Positions 9,135 to 18,072 of a stretch of DNA of 64,000 bases are shown here, one piece after another. The first letter of the stretch is position 1. Each line of letters starts with the position of its first letter. The notes beneath the pieces were generated by a model. The model was not told the origin of the DNA. It worked only from the letters and a program-made list of their open reading frames with translations, and made no database searches. The position numbers and the translations under genes are program-made. Location: contig NZ_FMVT01000005.1 in assembly GCF_900102505.1 (NCBI RefSeq), forward strand, positions 186,001-250,000. Reading direction: 5' to 3'. The DNA comes from Paracoccus tibetensis (GTDB lineage Bacteria > Pseudomonadota > Alphaproteobacteria > Rhodobacterales > Rhodobacteraceae).

Positions 9135-9979
9135 GCATCGACGGCCTTCCCCCCCTGCGCGAGGTCATCGCGAACCATGACCTGCGCGCCAAAAAGCAGC
9201 TGGGCCAGAACTTCCTGCTGGACCTGAACCTGACGGCGAAGATCGCGCGGCAGGCCGGCGACCTCACCGGCTGCGACGTGCTGGAGATCGGGCCCGGCCC
9301 CGGCGGCCTTACCCGCGGGCTTCTGGCCGAGGGCGCGCGCCATGTGCTGGCGATCGAAAAAGACGCCCGCGCCCTGCCCGCCCTGGCCGAGATCGCCGCG
9401 CGCTACCCTGGTCGGCTGACGGTCATCAATGGCGACGCCCTTCAGATCGACCCGCTGGCGCACTTGACCCCGCCGATCCGCATCGCGGCGAACCTGCCCT
9501 ACAATGTCGGCACCGAGCTGCTGATCCGCTGGCTGACGCCCGCAGCCTGGCCGCCCTTCTGGCAGTCGCTGACGCTGATGTTCCAGAAGGAGGTGGCCGA
9601 GCGGATCGTGGCGAAGCCCGGCTCCAAGGCCTATGGCCGTCTGGCGCTGCTGGCGCAGTGGCGGGCCGAGGCGCGGATCGTCATGTCCCTGCCGCCCGAG
9701 GCCTTCGTGCCCGCGCCCAAGGTCCACAGCGCCGTGGTCCACCTGACCGCCCTGCCCGAGCCGCGCTATCCGGCCGATCCGGCCGTCCTGTCGCAGGTCA
9801 CAGGCGCGGCTTTCAACCAGCGCCGCAAGATGCTGCGGGCGGCGCTGAAGGGCCTGCATCCGCAGATCGAGGCGCTGCTCGAGGCCGCCGCCATCCCCCC
9901 CACCGCCCGCGCGGAAGAGATCGACCTCGAACGCTTCTGCGCCCTCGCCCGCAAACTTGCCACGGCGCGGACCGGCTGA
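9131..9979 (+). CDS. rsmA: 16S rRNA (adenine1518-N6/adenine1519-N6)-dimethyltransferase
   Basis: A 282-residue KsgA-family enzyme that dimethylates two adjacent adenosines in the 3'-terminal hairpin of 16S rRNA, a late 30S assembly checkpoint. Visible motifs are [14 protein letters not shown] at the N-terminus, SAM-binding [16 protein letters not shown], acidic IEKDARAL, the catalytic NLPYNVGT, and the C-terminal [13 protein letters not shown] helix. The ATG at 9131 overlaps the pdxA stop (ATGA). With only a weak SD, translation is probably coupled to pdxA. It is followed by a strong terminator at 9998-10026. Confidence 0.97.
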   Translation: MSIDGLPPLREVIANHDLRAKKQLGQNFLLDLNLTAKIARQAGDLTGCDVLEIGPGPGGLTRGLLAEGARHVLAIEKDARALPALAEIAARYPGRLTVINGDALQIDPLAHLTPPIRIAANLPYNVGTELLIRWLTPAAWPPFWQSLTLMFQKEVAERIVAKPGSKAYGRLALLAQWRAEARIVMSLPPEAFVPAPKVHSAVVHLTALPEPRYPADPAVLSQVTGAAFNQRRKMLRAALKGLHPQIEALLEAAAIPPTARAEEIDLERFCALARKLATARTG

Positions 9980-9997
9980 GGCGCCCACTTGCCAAGA

Positions 9998-10026
9998 AAA
10001 AGGCCGCGGGGATGCCGCGGCCTTTT
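9998..10026. terminator. Rho-independent terminator between rsmA and DUF4167 gene
   Basis: The 12-bp stem AAAAGGCCGCGG (9998-10009) pairs with CCGCGGCCTTTT (10015-10026) across a 5-nt loop. A-tract and T-tract on opposite sides make it functional in both directions, which suits the convergent genes rsmA (+) and the DUF4167 gene (-). Confidence 0.9.
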
Positions 10027-10047
10027 CGATTCATCTGGTCGAAGACG

Positions 10048-11013
10048 TCAGCCCTCGTTGCCGTTCTCGGCGGGCGCCTTGGCCTCGCCGCCCTCGGCAT
10101 CGCCGGCGGCATCCGCGGCTGGCTTGCGGCGGTTGCGCGTGGCCGGGGCGCGGGGCGTCGCCGGAGCGCTGCGCGGGCGGCGGGTGCGCGGCGCCTTGGC
10201 CGGAGCCTCGGCCTCGGGCTGCGCCGTCTCGGCGCTTTCCGGCGTCATGACCGGGCCCTCGGCCTCGGACGCGTGCTCGACGGCCGGGGGCAGAGCCTCG
10301 ATGGGCGCGCCCAGATCCATCTCGGGCTGGGCCGGAGCCTCGTGACGCGTCTCCTCGTGGCGAGACTCGCCGTGGCGGGACTCGTCGTGGCGGGGCGCCC
10401 GGCGCGGGGCGCGCGGCTCGGCGGATTGGTCAGGCTGCGGCTCGGAATGCTCGCGCTGCGGGCGCTGCTCGCGGAACTCGTGGCGCTGGCCACCCTCGCG
10501 CTGGCCGCCCTCGCGCTGGCCCTGCTCGCCTTGGCGCTGGTTGTCGCGGTGACCGCCCTGGCCGGCGTCACGCTGGTTGTCGCGCTGGTTGTCGCGCTGG
10601 CCATCACGCTGGCCATCGCGTTGGCCGTCCCGGCCTTGGTCGCGGCCATACGGCTCGCGTTGGCCGTTTTCGCGGTGGCCGCCATGGCCGTTGCCATTCC
10701 CGTTGCCGCCTTGGAAGCCGCCCTCATCCTCGCGCTGGCCGCCCTGATGGCCCTGGCGCTCGGCCATCTCGCGCGTCGCCTCGCCCAGCATGCGGGTGTA
10801 GTGCTCGGCATGCTGGAAGAAGCTCTGCTCGGCCACGCGGTCGCCCGAGAGCTGCGCGTCGCGGGCCAGAGTGAGGTATTTCTCGATGATCTGCTGCGGC
10901 GTGCCGCGGACCTTGCCCTCGGGGCCGGAGCTGTCGAAGACGCGGTTGACGACGTTGCCGAGCGAGCGCTGGCGGTTCGACTTGTTGCGCGAACGGGATT
11001 TGGATGATCTCAT
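10048..11013 (-). CDS. DUF4167 domain protein with long Arg/Gln/Asp-rich repeat tail
   Basis: A 321-residue protein widespread in alphaproteobacteria. The conserved DUF4167 domain is the first ~85 residues: MRSSKSRSRNKSNRQR, NRVFDSSGPEGKVRGTP, and an AEQSFFQHAEHYTRML helix. The rest is low-complexity: tandem RDGQ/RDNQ units around residues 125-160, GGQRE repeats, RHGES/RHEET units, and a Pro/Ala-rich, finally lysine/arginine-rich end. A basic, disordered protein of this type probably binds RNA or DNA, but no reaction is known. The start at 11013 begins the conserved MRSSKSRSR motif. It follows prfA-prmC on the same strand after 260 bp. Confidence 0.9.
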   Translation of the reverse strand: MRSSKSRSRNKSNRQRSLGNVVNRVFDSSGPEGKVRGTPQQIIEKYLTLARDAQLSGDRVAEQSFFQHAEHYTRMLGEATREMAERQGHQGGQREDEGGFQGGNGNGNGHGGHRENGQREPYGRDQGRDGQRDGQRDGQRDNQRDNQRDAGQGGHRDNQRQGEQGQREGGQREGGQRHEFREQRPQREHSEPQPDQSAEPRAPRRAPRHDESRHGESRHEETRHEAPAQPEMDLGAPIEALPPAVEHASEAEGPVMTPESAETAQPEAEAPAKAPRTRRPRSAPATPRAPATRNRRKPAADAAGDAEGGEAKAPAENGNEG

Positions 11014-11274
11014 GTCTGTCTGTCGGGTTGCAGGTCGTCTGGAGGTCCAGCTGATCTGGTCGCGTTGTCGGACGGCCGGGGCGGCGATCGGTGCCTGCCC
11101 GCTCAGCCCCGCCTTGCCGATCCACGAGGCGCGATGCGCTCGGTTGGCTTTGACGTTGTCAGGCTGACCCATGCCGGGGATCATCCCCTCTGCACGCCGT
11201 CGAATAAACATGCCCTTGGGGACGTGACAAGCGAAATCGTCGCAGATCCGGGGAAATCCGCCCGAAACCGGGCG

Positions 11275-12099
11275 CTAGAGCGGAAATTCGGCCAGCACGA
11301 CCCGGTCGCGGCCGTCCAGGTCGGGCAGCAGGCTGACCCGCGCCCCCGCCCCAGCGAAGATCGCCGCGACATCCGCGCCCTGCGTTGCGCCGATCTCGGC
11401 CAGCACCGCCCCGCCCGGCGTCAGGTGCCGCGTCGCCCCCGCCGCGATGGCGCGATAAGCCGACAGCCCGTCGCCGCCATCGGTCAGCGCCCCCTTCGGC
11501 TCCCAGTCCCGGACATCGGGCGACAGGCCCGCCATCTCGGAGGCCGCGATATAGGGCGGGTTCGAGACGATCAGGTCGAACTCGCCCGAGACGCCGTCGA
11601 ACCAGTCGGCGCGGCGGAAGCGCGCATCCACCCCGATCTGGCGGGCGTTGTAGCGCGCCACCTCCAGCGCCGCCTCCGAGATGTCGGTGCCCGTCCCCTT
11701 GCTGCCCTTCCGCGCCGCCAGCAGCGAGATCAGGATCGCGCCGGTCCCGGTGCCGAGGTCCAGCGCCGTGCGCCAGGACCGTTCCAGCGCGGCCTCGACC
11801 AGCGCCTCGGTCTCGGGGCGGGGGTCCAGCGTGTCGCGGGTGACGCGGAAGCGGTGCGCCCAGAAGTCGCGATAGCCGACGATCTGCGCGACCGGCTGGT
11901 GCAGCGCACGCGCGGCGAGGCCGCGGTGGAAGCGCGCCGCCTCGTCCGCGGTCAGGTCGCGGTCGTCGGTGATCCGCAGCTGCCCCGGCTCGATCCCCAG
12001 GACCCAGGCCAGGATGCGGTCGGCGTCGCGCGCCGCGCCGGGCGTGCCGGCGGCGCGCAAGAGGGCCGCACCCTCTGCCTGGGCTTCCGTCAGGTTCAT
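11275..12099 (-). CDS. prmC: Peptide chain release factor N5-glutamine methyltransferase
   Basis: A 274-residue SAM-dependent methyltransferase that methylates the glutamine of the GGQ motif in release factors 1 and 2, increasing termination efficiency. The N-terminal helical domain is followed by the SAM motif [16 protein letters not shown], acidic [12 protein letters not shown], and the diagnostic NPPY motif (IVSNPPYIA) that binds the target glutamine. The start overlaps the prfA stop by 4 bp (12096-12099), so enzyme and substrate are made from one message. It ends with LAEFPL near a 260-bp gap before the DUF4167 gene. Confidence 0.96.
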   Translation of the reverse strand: MNLTEAQAEGAALLRAAGTPGAARDADRILAWVLGIEPGQLRITDDRDLTADEAARFHRGLAARALHQPVAQIVGYRDFWAHRFRVTRDTLDPRPETEALVEAALERSWRTALDLGTGTGAILISLLAARKGSKGTGTDISEAALEVARYNARQIGVDARFRRADWFDGVSGEFDLIVSNPPYIAASEMAGLSPDVRDWEPKGALTDGGDGLSAYRAIAAGATRHLTPGGAVLAEIGATQGADVAAIFAGAGARVSLLPDLDGRDRVVLAEFPL

Positions 12100-13157
12100 T
12101 CGGCCTCCGCCAGCCGGGCCGCCTGGTCATGGGCGGTCAGCGCATCGATGATCTCGGCGAGATCGCCCGCCATGATCCGGTCCAACGCGTAAAGCGTCAG
12201 GTTGATCCGGTGATCCGTCATTCGGCCCTGAGGAAAGTTGTAGGTGCGGATGCGCTCGCTGCGATCCCCGCTGCCCACCTGGCTCTTGCGGTCGGCGGCG
12301 CGCTCGGCATCGGCCTTGGCGCGCTCCATGTCATAGAGCCGCGCGCGCAGCACCGCCATCGCGTTGGCCCGGTTCTGGTGCTGCGACTTCTCGGAGCTGG
12401 TGACCACGATCCCGGTCGGCAGGTGGGTGATCCTGACCGCCGAATCGGTGGTGTTGACGTGCTGGCCGCCGGCGCCGCTGGCGCGCATCGTGTCGATGCG
12501 GATGTCGCCGGCGGGAATGTCGATGTCCACCTCCTCGGCCTCGGGCAGGACCGCCACGGTCGCGGCCGAGGTGTGGATGCGCCCGCCCGATTCCGTCTCG
12601 GGGACGCGCTGGACGCGGTGGACGCCGGATTCGTATTTGAGCCGGGCAAAGACGCCCTCGCCCTCGATGCGCGCCATGGCTTCCTTGACGCCGCCCAGCT
12701 CGGTCTCGGTCAGCTCCAGCATCTGGAAGCTCCAGCCCTGCGCTTCGGCATGGCGGCGATACATCGACAGCAGATCGCCGGCGAACAGCGCCGCCTCCTC
12801 GCCGCCCGTGCCGGGACGGATTTCCAGGATCGCCGGCCGCGCATCGGCGGCGTCCTTCGGCAGCAGCGCGACGCGCAGTTCCTGCTCCAGGGCGGGCAGT
12901 TCATCATTGAGCCGCGCCAGCTCGTCCTCGGCCAGGGCGCGCATCTCGGGGTCCGAGAGCATGGCGCGGGCCTCGTCCATGCCGGCACGGCCGGCGCGCC
13001 ATGCCGCGATCTTCTCGGTCACGGGCTTCAGCTCGGCATATTCGCGGCTGATGCGGGCGATCTGGTCAGGAGCGGCGCCCGCGTTCAGCTGCGCCTCGAG
13101 AAACTCGAAACGCTGGACGATCTGGGACAGGCGGTCTTCGGGAAGCATGTCCAGCAT
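12096..13157 (-). CDS. prfA: Peptide chain release factor 1
   Basis: A 353-residue RF1 that recognises UAA and UAG in the ribosomal A site. The GGQ loop ([18 protein letters not shown]) triggers peptidyl-tRNA hydrolysis; the anticodon-like region here is RVPETES, equivalent to the PxT tripeptide of RF1. The N-terminal coiled-coil domain (about 1-100) precedes these. Length matches the family. It is first gene of the prfA-prmC operon; the 32 bp upstream separate it from the agmatinase stop, so readthrough from speB is possible. Confidence 0.97.
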   Translation of the reverse strand: MLDMLPEDRLSQIVQRFEFLEAQLNAGAAPDQIARISREYAELKPVTEKIAAWRAGRAGMDEARAMLSDPEMRALAEDELARLNDELPALEQELRVALLPKDAADARPAILEIRPGTGGEEAALFAGDLLSMYRRHAEAQGWSFQMLELTETELGGVKEAMARIEGEGVFARLKYESGVHRVQRVPETESGGRIHTSAATVAVLPEAEEVDIDIPAGDIRIDTMRASGAGGQHVNTTDSAVRITHLPTGIVVTSSEKSQHQNRANAMAVLRARLYDMERAKADAERAADRKSQVGSGDRSERIRTYNFPQGRMTDHRINLTLYALDRIMAGDLAEIIDALTAHDQAARLAEAE

Positions 13158-13189
13158 CTACCGCCCGCGATAGGCGCCCACAAGCGGGC

Positions 13190-14161
13190 TCAGCGCCCCT
13201 CTGTGCGGCGCGTCCAGCCCCAGAGGGCGATCAGCTCCACCGCCACATGCGCCCCGGCGATCGCGGTGGCGCCGGTCGTGTCATAGGGCGGCGAGACCTC
13301 GACCACGTCGCCGCCGATCATGTCGATGCCCCTCAGCCCCCGCAGCAGCGCGGCGGCTTGCCAGCTGGCCAGCCCGCCCCAGACCGGTGTGCCCGTGCCC
13401 GGCGCGAAGGCCGGGTCCAGCGCGTCGATGTCGAAGGTGACATAGCAGGGGCGGCCGCCCACCACGTTCCGCACCCGCGCCAGCGTCGCCTCGATCCCAT
13501 CCTGATGCACCGAGGGCGCGTCGAGGATCGTCACCCCGAGCATGTCCGGGTTGTCGGTCCGGATGCCGATGGACACGGAGGCTGCCGGGTCCACCAGCCC
13601 CTCGCGGATCGCCTTGTAGAGGAAGGTCCCGTGATCGATCCGCGCCGGATCGTCATCGGCCCAGGTGTCGGAATGGGCGTCGAACTGGATCAGCGCCACC
13701 GGCCCGTGCCGCGCGGCCACCGCCCGCAGGATCGGCAGCGTGATGAAGTGATCCCCGCCAAGCGTGATCGGCGCCGCCCCCGCATCGAGGATCGCCCCCA
13801 GATGCGCCTCGATCCGTCCCGGCACCTCGGCCACGGCGGCATAGTCGAAAGCCATGTCGCCGTAGTCCAGGATGCTGAACCGGCTGAACGGGTCATAGCC
13901 CCAACCATAAGGCGCATCGAAGGCCTGCAAGGTCGAGGCTTCGCGGATCGCCCGCGGCCCGAAGCGCGCCCCCGGACGGTGCGTCACCGCCTGATCGAAC
14001 GGCACTCCCGTCACCGCGACATCCACCCCGCTCAGGTCCTTGCCGTAGCGCCGCCTGAGGAAGCTGACCGCCCCGCCGAAGGCGTTCTCGAAGCTCAGCC
14101 CCCGCATCTCGGCGCGGGTGAAGGCCTGGTCCACCTGCGTCTTCGCATCCTCCAGCGCCAT
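13190..14161 (-). CDS. speB: Agmatinase (ureohydrolase family)
   Basis: A 323-residue Mn-dependent hydrolase converting agmatine to putrescine and urea, in polyamine synthesis or arginine catabolism. All three metal-binding clusters are visible: GGDHFITLP, QFDAHSDTW and FDIDALDPAFAPGTGTP. I start at the ATG at 14161 (MALEDAKTQVDQAF); longer versions would translate the upstream repeat element. The substrate could also be a related guanidino compound, since family members are hard to separate by sequence. An ornithine-type decarboxylase at 37.4 kb would feed the same putrescine pool. Confidence 0.88.
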   Translation of the reverse strand: MALEDAKTQVDQAFTRAEMRGLSFENAFGGAVSFLRRRYGKDLSGVDVAVTGVPFDQAVTHRPGARFGPRAIREASTLQAFDAPYGWGYDPFSRFSILDYGDMAFDYAAVAEVPGRIEAHLGAILDAGAAPITLGGDHFITLPILRAVAARHGPVALIQFDAHSDTWADDDPARIDHGTFLYKAIREGLVDPAASVSIGIRTDNPDMLGVTILDAPSVHQDGIEATLARVRNVVGGRPCYVTFDIDALDPAFAPGTGTPVWGGLASWQAAALLRGLRGIDMIGGDVVEVSPPYDTTGATAIAGAHVAVELIALWGWTRRTEGR

Positions 14162-14221
14162 CGCCGCCCGCTCCCTGTTGACCCGGCCCAACCTGCCGCC
14201 CCGCCCCGCCGCCGGCAAGCC

Positions 14222-14285
14222 CATCTTCTGTGCCCAAATATCCCGGGGGGAGTCGCGCCAGCGACGGAGGGCAGCGCCCCCCGGC
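14222..14285 (-). repeat. Composite intergenic repeat, copy 2
   Basis: On the minus strand it reads GGGGGGCGCTGCCCTCCGTC, a short variable segment, GACTCCCCCC, then GGGATATTTGGGCACAGAAG. This is the same module order as the copy at 18941-18998. It lies just upstream of speB and ahead of the rpsF promoter. Confidence 0.75.
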
Positions 14286-14316
14286 CCCCGGCCCCGACCG
14301 CGCACGGCGAATCGCC

Positions 14317-14344
14317 TTGCATCCGCGGCCTTCGCCGCTATAAC
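14317..14344 (+). promoter_or_regulatory. Sigma-70-type promoter for rpsF-rpsR-rplI
   Basis: TTGCAT (14317-14322) and TATAAC (14339-14344) with 16-bp spacing match the housekeeping consensus well. Initiation near 14351 would give a leader of about 97 nt before rpsF. Confidence 0.65.
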
Positions 14345-14389
14345 GCCTCATCCTTCCGCCGAGACCTCGCAACCGGTGCAGCCTCTCGT

Positions 14390-14415
14390 GACGGGTGCGG
14401 AAGGGATGGCCCGTC
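14390..14415 (+). promoter_or_regulatory. Possible ribosomal-protein leader hairpin
   Basis: GACGGG (14390-14395; first G from GTG) pairs with CCCGTC (14410-14415) around a 14-nt purine-rich loop, within the predicted rpsF 5' UTR and 33 nt before the start. bS6:bS18 complexes are known to bind their own leader in several phyla, but I cannot show that this hairpin matches that motif. Confidence 0.3.
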
Positions 14416-14447
14416 GATGAAATGCGCCACATGATGAAAGGATCGCC

Positions 14448-14909
14448 ATGCCTCTTTACGAGCATGTGCTGATCGCCCGCCAGGACCTGTCGAACACGCA
14501 GGCCGAAGGGCTGATCGAACATTTCTCCACCGTGATGGCCGACAACGGCGGCAAGGTCGTGGAGCACGAGTACTGGGGTGTGCGCACCCTGGCCTACAAG
14601 ATCAACAAGAACCGCAAGGGCCACTACGCCTTCCTGCGCTCGGACGCCCCCTCGGCGGCCGTGCAGGAGATGGAGCGCCTGGCCCGTCTGCACGAGGATG
14701 TCATGCGCGTCATGACCATTCGCGTCGACGAGCACCAGGAAGGCCCCTCGGTCCAGATGCAGAAGCGCGAAGAGCGCGGCGAGCGTGGCGACCGGGGCGA
14801 CCGCCCGCGGGGCGACCGTGATCGCGGCGACCGTGGTGATCGCGGCGACCGCGGCGATCGTGGCGGTGACCGCGCTGATCGTGGCGGCGAACGCCGCGAG
14901 CGGAACTGA
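14448..14909 (+). CDS. rpsF: Small ribosomal subunit protein bS6, with RGD-repeat tail
   Basis: A 153-residue bS6 that binds bS18 and the central domain of 16S rRNA. The globular part (about 1-100) has [32 protein letters not shown] and [13 protein letters not shown]. From about residue 104 a disordered tail consists of RGD/RGE/DRG units encoded by a near-tandem 9-nt repeat (GGCGACCGn-type) at about 14779-14895. Acidic or basic tails are normal in bS6, but this pattern is strongly repetitive. SD AAAGGA lies 8 nt upstream. First gene of the rpsF-rpsR-rplI operon. Confidence 0.97.
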   Translation: MPLYEHVLIARQDLSNTQAEGLIEHFSTVMADNGGKVVEHEYWGVRTLAYKINKNRKGHYAFLRSDAPSAAVQEMERLARLHEDVMRVMTIRVDEHQEGPSVQMQKREERGERGDRGDRPRGDRDRGDRGDRGDRGDRGGDRADRGGERRERN

Positions 14910-14921
14910 GGAGGCTGAGAC

Positions 14922-15149
14922 ATGGCGAACAAACCCTTCTTCCGCCGCCGCAAGGTCTGCCCGTTCTCGGGCGACAACGCGCCCGCGATCGACTACAAGG
15001 ACACGCGCCTGCTGCAGCGCTACATCAGCGAGCGCGGCAAGATCGTGCCCTCGCGCATCACCGCCGTCTCGGCCAAGAAGCAGCGTGAGCTGGCCCGCGC
15101 CATCAAGCGCGCCCGCTTCCTCGCCCTGCTGCCCTATGTCGTGAAGTAA
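14922..15149 (+). CDS. rpsR: Small ribosomal subunit protein bS18
   Basis: A 75-residue protein of the 30S platform. Conserved [29 protein letters not shown] and [21 protein letters not shown] confirm the family, and length is typical. It starts 12 bp after rpsF with SD GAGG(CTGAGAC)ATG. bS18 forms a heterodimer with bS6 during assembly, which matches the gene pairing. Very secure. Confidence 0.98.
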   Translation: MANKPFFRRRKVCPFSGDNAPAIDYKDTRLLQRYISERGKIVPSRITAVSAKKQRELARAIKRARFLALLPYVVK

Positions 15150-15162
15150 GGAGAGCGAAGCT

Positions 15163-15747
15163 ATGCAAGTCATCCTGCTCGAACGCGTGGCCAAGCTTGG
15201 CCAGATGGGCGAAGTCGTGAAGGTCAAGGAGGGCTTTGCCCGCAACTACCTTCTGCCCCAAGGCAAGGCCCTGCGCGCCTCGGATGCCAACATCAAGGCG
15301 TTCGAAGGCCAGAAGGCCCAGCTCGAGACCCGCAACGCGGAATCGAAGGCCGAGGCCCAGAAGATCGCCGACAAGCTGAACGGCGAGACCTTCGTGGTCA
15401 TCCGCTCGGCCTCGGATTCGGGCGCGCTCTACGGCTCGGTCACCACCCGCGACGCGGCCGATGCCGCGACCGAGGCCGGCTTCACGGTCGACCGCAAGCA
15501 GGTCGTCCTGCGCGCGCCGATCAAGGACCTGGGGATGCACGACGTCAGCGTCGTGCTGCATCCGGAAGTCGAGGCGGTCATCACGCTGAACGTCGCCCGT
15601 TCGGCCGAGGAAGCCGAGCTTCAGGCCCAGGGCAAGTCGATCCGCGACCTTCAGGCCGAGGCCGATGCCGAAGCCGAGTTCGAGATTTCGGAGCTGTTCG
15701 ACGACATCGGCGGCGCCGATGACGGCGAAGGCGACCGCGACCGGTAA
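15163..15747 (+). CDS. rplI: Large ribosomal subunit protein bL9
   Basis: A 194-residue protein of the 50S L1-stalk base that helps reading-frame fidelity. The N-terminal domain [19 protein letters not shown] with [16 protein letters not shown] is the signature; a long connecting helix (about 45-75) leads to the C-terminal domain. The acidic C-terminal tail ([12 protein letters not shown]) is longer than the E. coli protein (149 residues), as is common in Rhodobacterales. Last gene of the operon, followed by a terminator at 15776-15802. SD AAGGAGAG upstream. Confidence 0.97.
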   Translation: MQVILLERVAKLGQMGEVVKVKEGFARNYLLPQGKALRASDANIKAFEGQKAQLETRNAESKAEAQKIADKLNGETFVVIRSASDSGALYGSVTTRDAADAATEAGFTVDRKQVVLRAPIKDLGMHDVSVVLHPEVEAVITLNVARSAEEAELQAQGKSIRDLQAEADAEAEFEISELFDDIGGADDGEGDRDR

Positions 15748-15775
15748 CACCGCCGCGACATCGTGACCAAATCAG

Positions 15776-15802
15776 CCGCGCCGGGAAACCGGCGCGGTTT
15801 TT
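15776..15802 (+). terminator. Rho-independent terminator after rplI
   Basis: CCGCGCCGG (15776-15784) pairs with CCGGCGCGG (15789-15797) around a GAAA loop and is followed by TTTTT. It ends the rpsF-rpsR-rplI transcript 29 bp after the rplI stop. Confidence 0.93.
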
Positions 15803-15821
15803 CGTTCGTTCATGATCAAAA

Positions 15822-15851
15822 TTGTATTGCAGGCGCAGCACGGCTTATCAT
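15822..15851 (+). promoter_or_regulatory. Candidate promoter of the homocysteine methyltransferase gene
   Basis: TTGTAT (15822-15827) and TATCAT (15846-15851) with 18-bp spacing lie in the AT-rich stretch just after the rplI terminator. Four to five of six bases match at each box. Confidence 0.4.
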
Positions 15852-15912
15852 GGACCTGATGATTGGAACGCCGAGGACGGATCTAACCGTCCCGCAGGTG
15901 AAGGATGTGGCG

Positions 15913-16902
15913 ATGACGGACGCCCTGAGTGAGCTGCTCGCCACCCGCCCCTGGGTGCTGGCGGATGGCGCGACCGGCACGTCGCTGATGAACATGGGCC
16001 TCGCCCCCGGCACCCCGGCCGAGCTGTGGAACGTCACGCAGCCGGACCGCATCCGCGCGCTGCACCAGGGCGCGGTCGAGGCCGGCTCGGACCTCTTTCT
16101 GACCAACAGCTTTGGCGCCAATGCCAGCCGCCTGCGCCTGCACGGCCTGACCGCGCGCGTGGGTGAGCTGAACCGCGCCGCCGCCGAGATCGGCCGCGAG
16201 GTCGCGGACGCGTCGGGCCGGCGCGTGATCGTCGCCGGCAGCATGGGTCCGATCGGCGAGATCATGGCCCCGATGGGCAGCCTGACCCATGCCCGCGCCG
16301 TGGAGATGTTCCTCGAGCAGGCCGAGGCGTTGCGCGACGGCGGCGCCGACATCCTGTGGGTCGAAACCCTCAGCTCGCTGGAAGAGCTGAAGGCCGCCGC
16401 CGAGGCCGCGCAGCGCGCGGGCATGCCCTGGTGCGGCTCGCTCAGCTTCGACACGATGGGGCGCACGATGATGGGCGTGACCCCGGCGCAACTGGCCTCG
16501 GCCGTCGAGCGCCTGCCGAACCCGCCCGTCGCCTATGGCGCCAATTGCGGCGTCGGCGCCTCGGACCTCTTGCGGACGATGGCGGCGCTGGTCGCCTCGG
16601 GCAACGAGCGGCCGCTGATCGCCAAGGGCAATGCGGGCGTGCCGCGGCTGGAGGACGGGCACATCCATTACGACGGCACGCCCGAACTGATGGCCGACTA
16701 TGCCTGCCTCGCCCGCGACATGGGCGTGCGCGTGATCGGCGGCTGCTGCGGCACGATGCCGGCCCATCTTCGCGCCATGCGCGACGCGCTCGAGAGCCGC
16801 CCCGCCGGCCCCCGCCCGACGCTGGAGAAGATCACCCAGCTTCTGGGCGCCTTCTCCAGCACCGGCGAGGACAGCCTGACCATCGGCCGCCGCCGCCACT
16901 AG
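15913..16902 (+). CDS. bmt: Betaine-homocysteine S-methyltransferase-like enzyme
   Basis: A 329-residue zinc-dependent enzyme that moves a methyl group from betaine (or a related donor) to homocysteine to make methionine. The Pfam S-methyl_trans motifs are present: LADGATGTSLMNMGL, TNSFGANASRL, the first zinc cysteine in YGANCGVGASDLLR and the CC pair in VIGGCCGTMPAHL. I prefer the ATG at 15913, where the family homology begins; an ATG at 15850 would add 21 residues. The closest known proteins are the Rhodobacterales Bmt family. Its stop overlaps tail-to-tail with the radical SAM gene. metF and metR at 35 kb feed the same pathway. Confidence 0.88.
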   Translation: MTDALSELLATRPWVLADGATGTSLMNMGLAPGTPAELWNVTQPDRIRALHQGAVEAGSDLFLTNSFGANASRLRLHGLTARVGELNRAAAEIGREVADASGRRVIVAGSMGPIGEIMAPMGSLTHARAVEMFLEQAEALRDGGADILWVETLSSLEELKAAAEAAQRAGMPWCGSLSFDTMGRTMMGVTPAQLASAVERLPNPPVAYGANCGVGASDLLRTMAALVASGNERPLIAKGNAGVPRLEDGHIHYDGTPELMADYACLARDMGVRVIGGCCGTMPAHLRAMRDALESRPAGPRPTLEKITQLLGAFSSTGEDSLTIGRRRH

Positions 16903-17978
16903 AAGAGCGACAGCTGGTCCCCGGCCGTGGGCGGGGCCCCGAAGCGCGTGCAGTCGAGCGCGGGGCTGCCTTCGGCATAGCCCAGCCGCCTGCGGACCAG
17001 CCGGAAGCGCTGAAGGGCCAGCTGCGCCTCGACGCCCTCGCCCTTGAAGCGGTGCCCGAAGCGCGGGTCGTTGTCCCGCCCGCCGCGCATGGCCTGGACC
17101 CGGTTCATGATGTGCGCCGCCATGCCCGGCCGGTGCCGCTCCAGCCAGTCGCGGAAGAAGGGGGCGACCTCGAAGGGCAGGCGCAGGGGGATCATGCTCG
17201 CGGTCGTCGCGCCCGCGTCCCGCGCGGCCGTCATGATCGCCTCGATCTCGGGCTCGGTCAGGACCGGGATGATGGGCGCCACCATGACCCGCACGGGCAC
17301 GCCCGCCCGCGCCAACTCGCGGATCATCTTCAGCCGCGTCGCGGGCGCCGGTGCCCGCGGCTCCATCGCCCGCGACAGGTCCGCGTCCAGCGTCGTCACG
17401 CTGATGCCGACCATGGCCTGGTCCTTGGCCGCCATCTCGGCCCAGAGGTCCAGGTCGCGCAGCACCGTCTGCCCCCGCGTCACCAGCGTCACCGGATGGT
17501 TCCAGTCGCGCAGGACGCGCAGGATGCCGGGCATGATCGCCAGCTTCGCCTCGATCGGCTGGTAGGGGTCGGTGTTGGTGCCGAGCGCGATGGGCGCGGG
17601 CTTGTAGGACGGCCGGGCCAGTTCCCGCGCCAGCAGCTCGGGCGCATCGGGCTTGGCGGTGATCTTCGTCTCGAAGTCGAGGCCGGGCGACAGGCCCAGA
17701 TAGGAATGGCTCGGCCGGGCATAGCAATAGACGCAGCCATGCTCGCAGCCGCGATATGGGTTGATCGAGCGGTCGAAGCTGATGTCGGGCGAGGTGTTGC
17801 GGGTGATGATGCTGCGCGGCCGCTCGGTCACGACCTCGGTCCGCAACAGCGTGCTCTCCTCGGGGATGTCCCAGCCATCATGGACGCGCTCGCGCCGCTG
17901 CGCCTCGAACCGCCCCTCGGGGCGGCTGTCGGTTCCGCGCGCCTTCAGGCGCTGGTCAGGGTCACGGGGCGGCAGCAT
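16899..17978 (-). CDS. PA0069-family radical SAM protein with C-terminal clamp-binding motif
   Basis: A 359-residue protein with the radical SAM cluster CEHGCVYCY (C78, C82, C85) in a TIM-barrel-type core, related to spore photoproduct lyase-like proteins (Rv2578c/PA0069 group). Surrounding motifs are SFDRSINPYRGC, LGTNTDPYQP and VTLVTRGQTVLRD. The biochemical reaction is unknown. The last residues are DQLSLF, an exact QLSLF match to the beta sliding-clamp-binding pentapeptide, which suggests action on DNA at replication forks. Its stop (16899-16901) and the bmt stop share the palindrome CTAG. Family call secure, function inferred. Confidence 0.88.
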   Translation of the reverse strand: MLPPRDPDQRLKARGTDSRPEGRFEAQRRERVHDGWDIPEESTLLRTEVVTERPRSIITRNTSPDISFDRSINPYRGCEHGCVYCYARPSHSYLGLSPGLDFETKITAKPDAPELLARELARPSYKPAPIALGTNTDPYQPIEAKLAIMPGILRVLRDWNHPVTLVTRGQTVLRDLDLWAEMAAKDQAMVGISVTTLDADLSRAMEPRAPAPATRLKMIRELARAGVPVRVMVAPIIPVLTEPEIEAIMTAARDAGATTASMIPLRLPFEVAPFFRDWLERHRPGMAAHIMNRVQAMRGGRDNDPRFGHRFKGEGVEAQLALQRFRLVRRRLGYAEGSPALDCTRFGAPPTAGDQLSLF

Positions 17979-18072
17979 GGGGCCATTCTAGAACATTACA
18001 GGAACATCTGCCAAGCTTGATGTTCGCCCGCGCCGCCATATCTTGCAGAGCAGGCAATCAGAGGAAGACGCG

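Noticed and set aside
15803..15912. Possible SAM-II-like riboswitch before the bmt-like gene (GTATTGCAGGCGC resembles part of SAM-II)
   Set aside because: The partner strand for the first stem and the conserved A-rich pseudoknot segment are missing.
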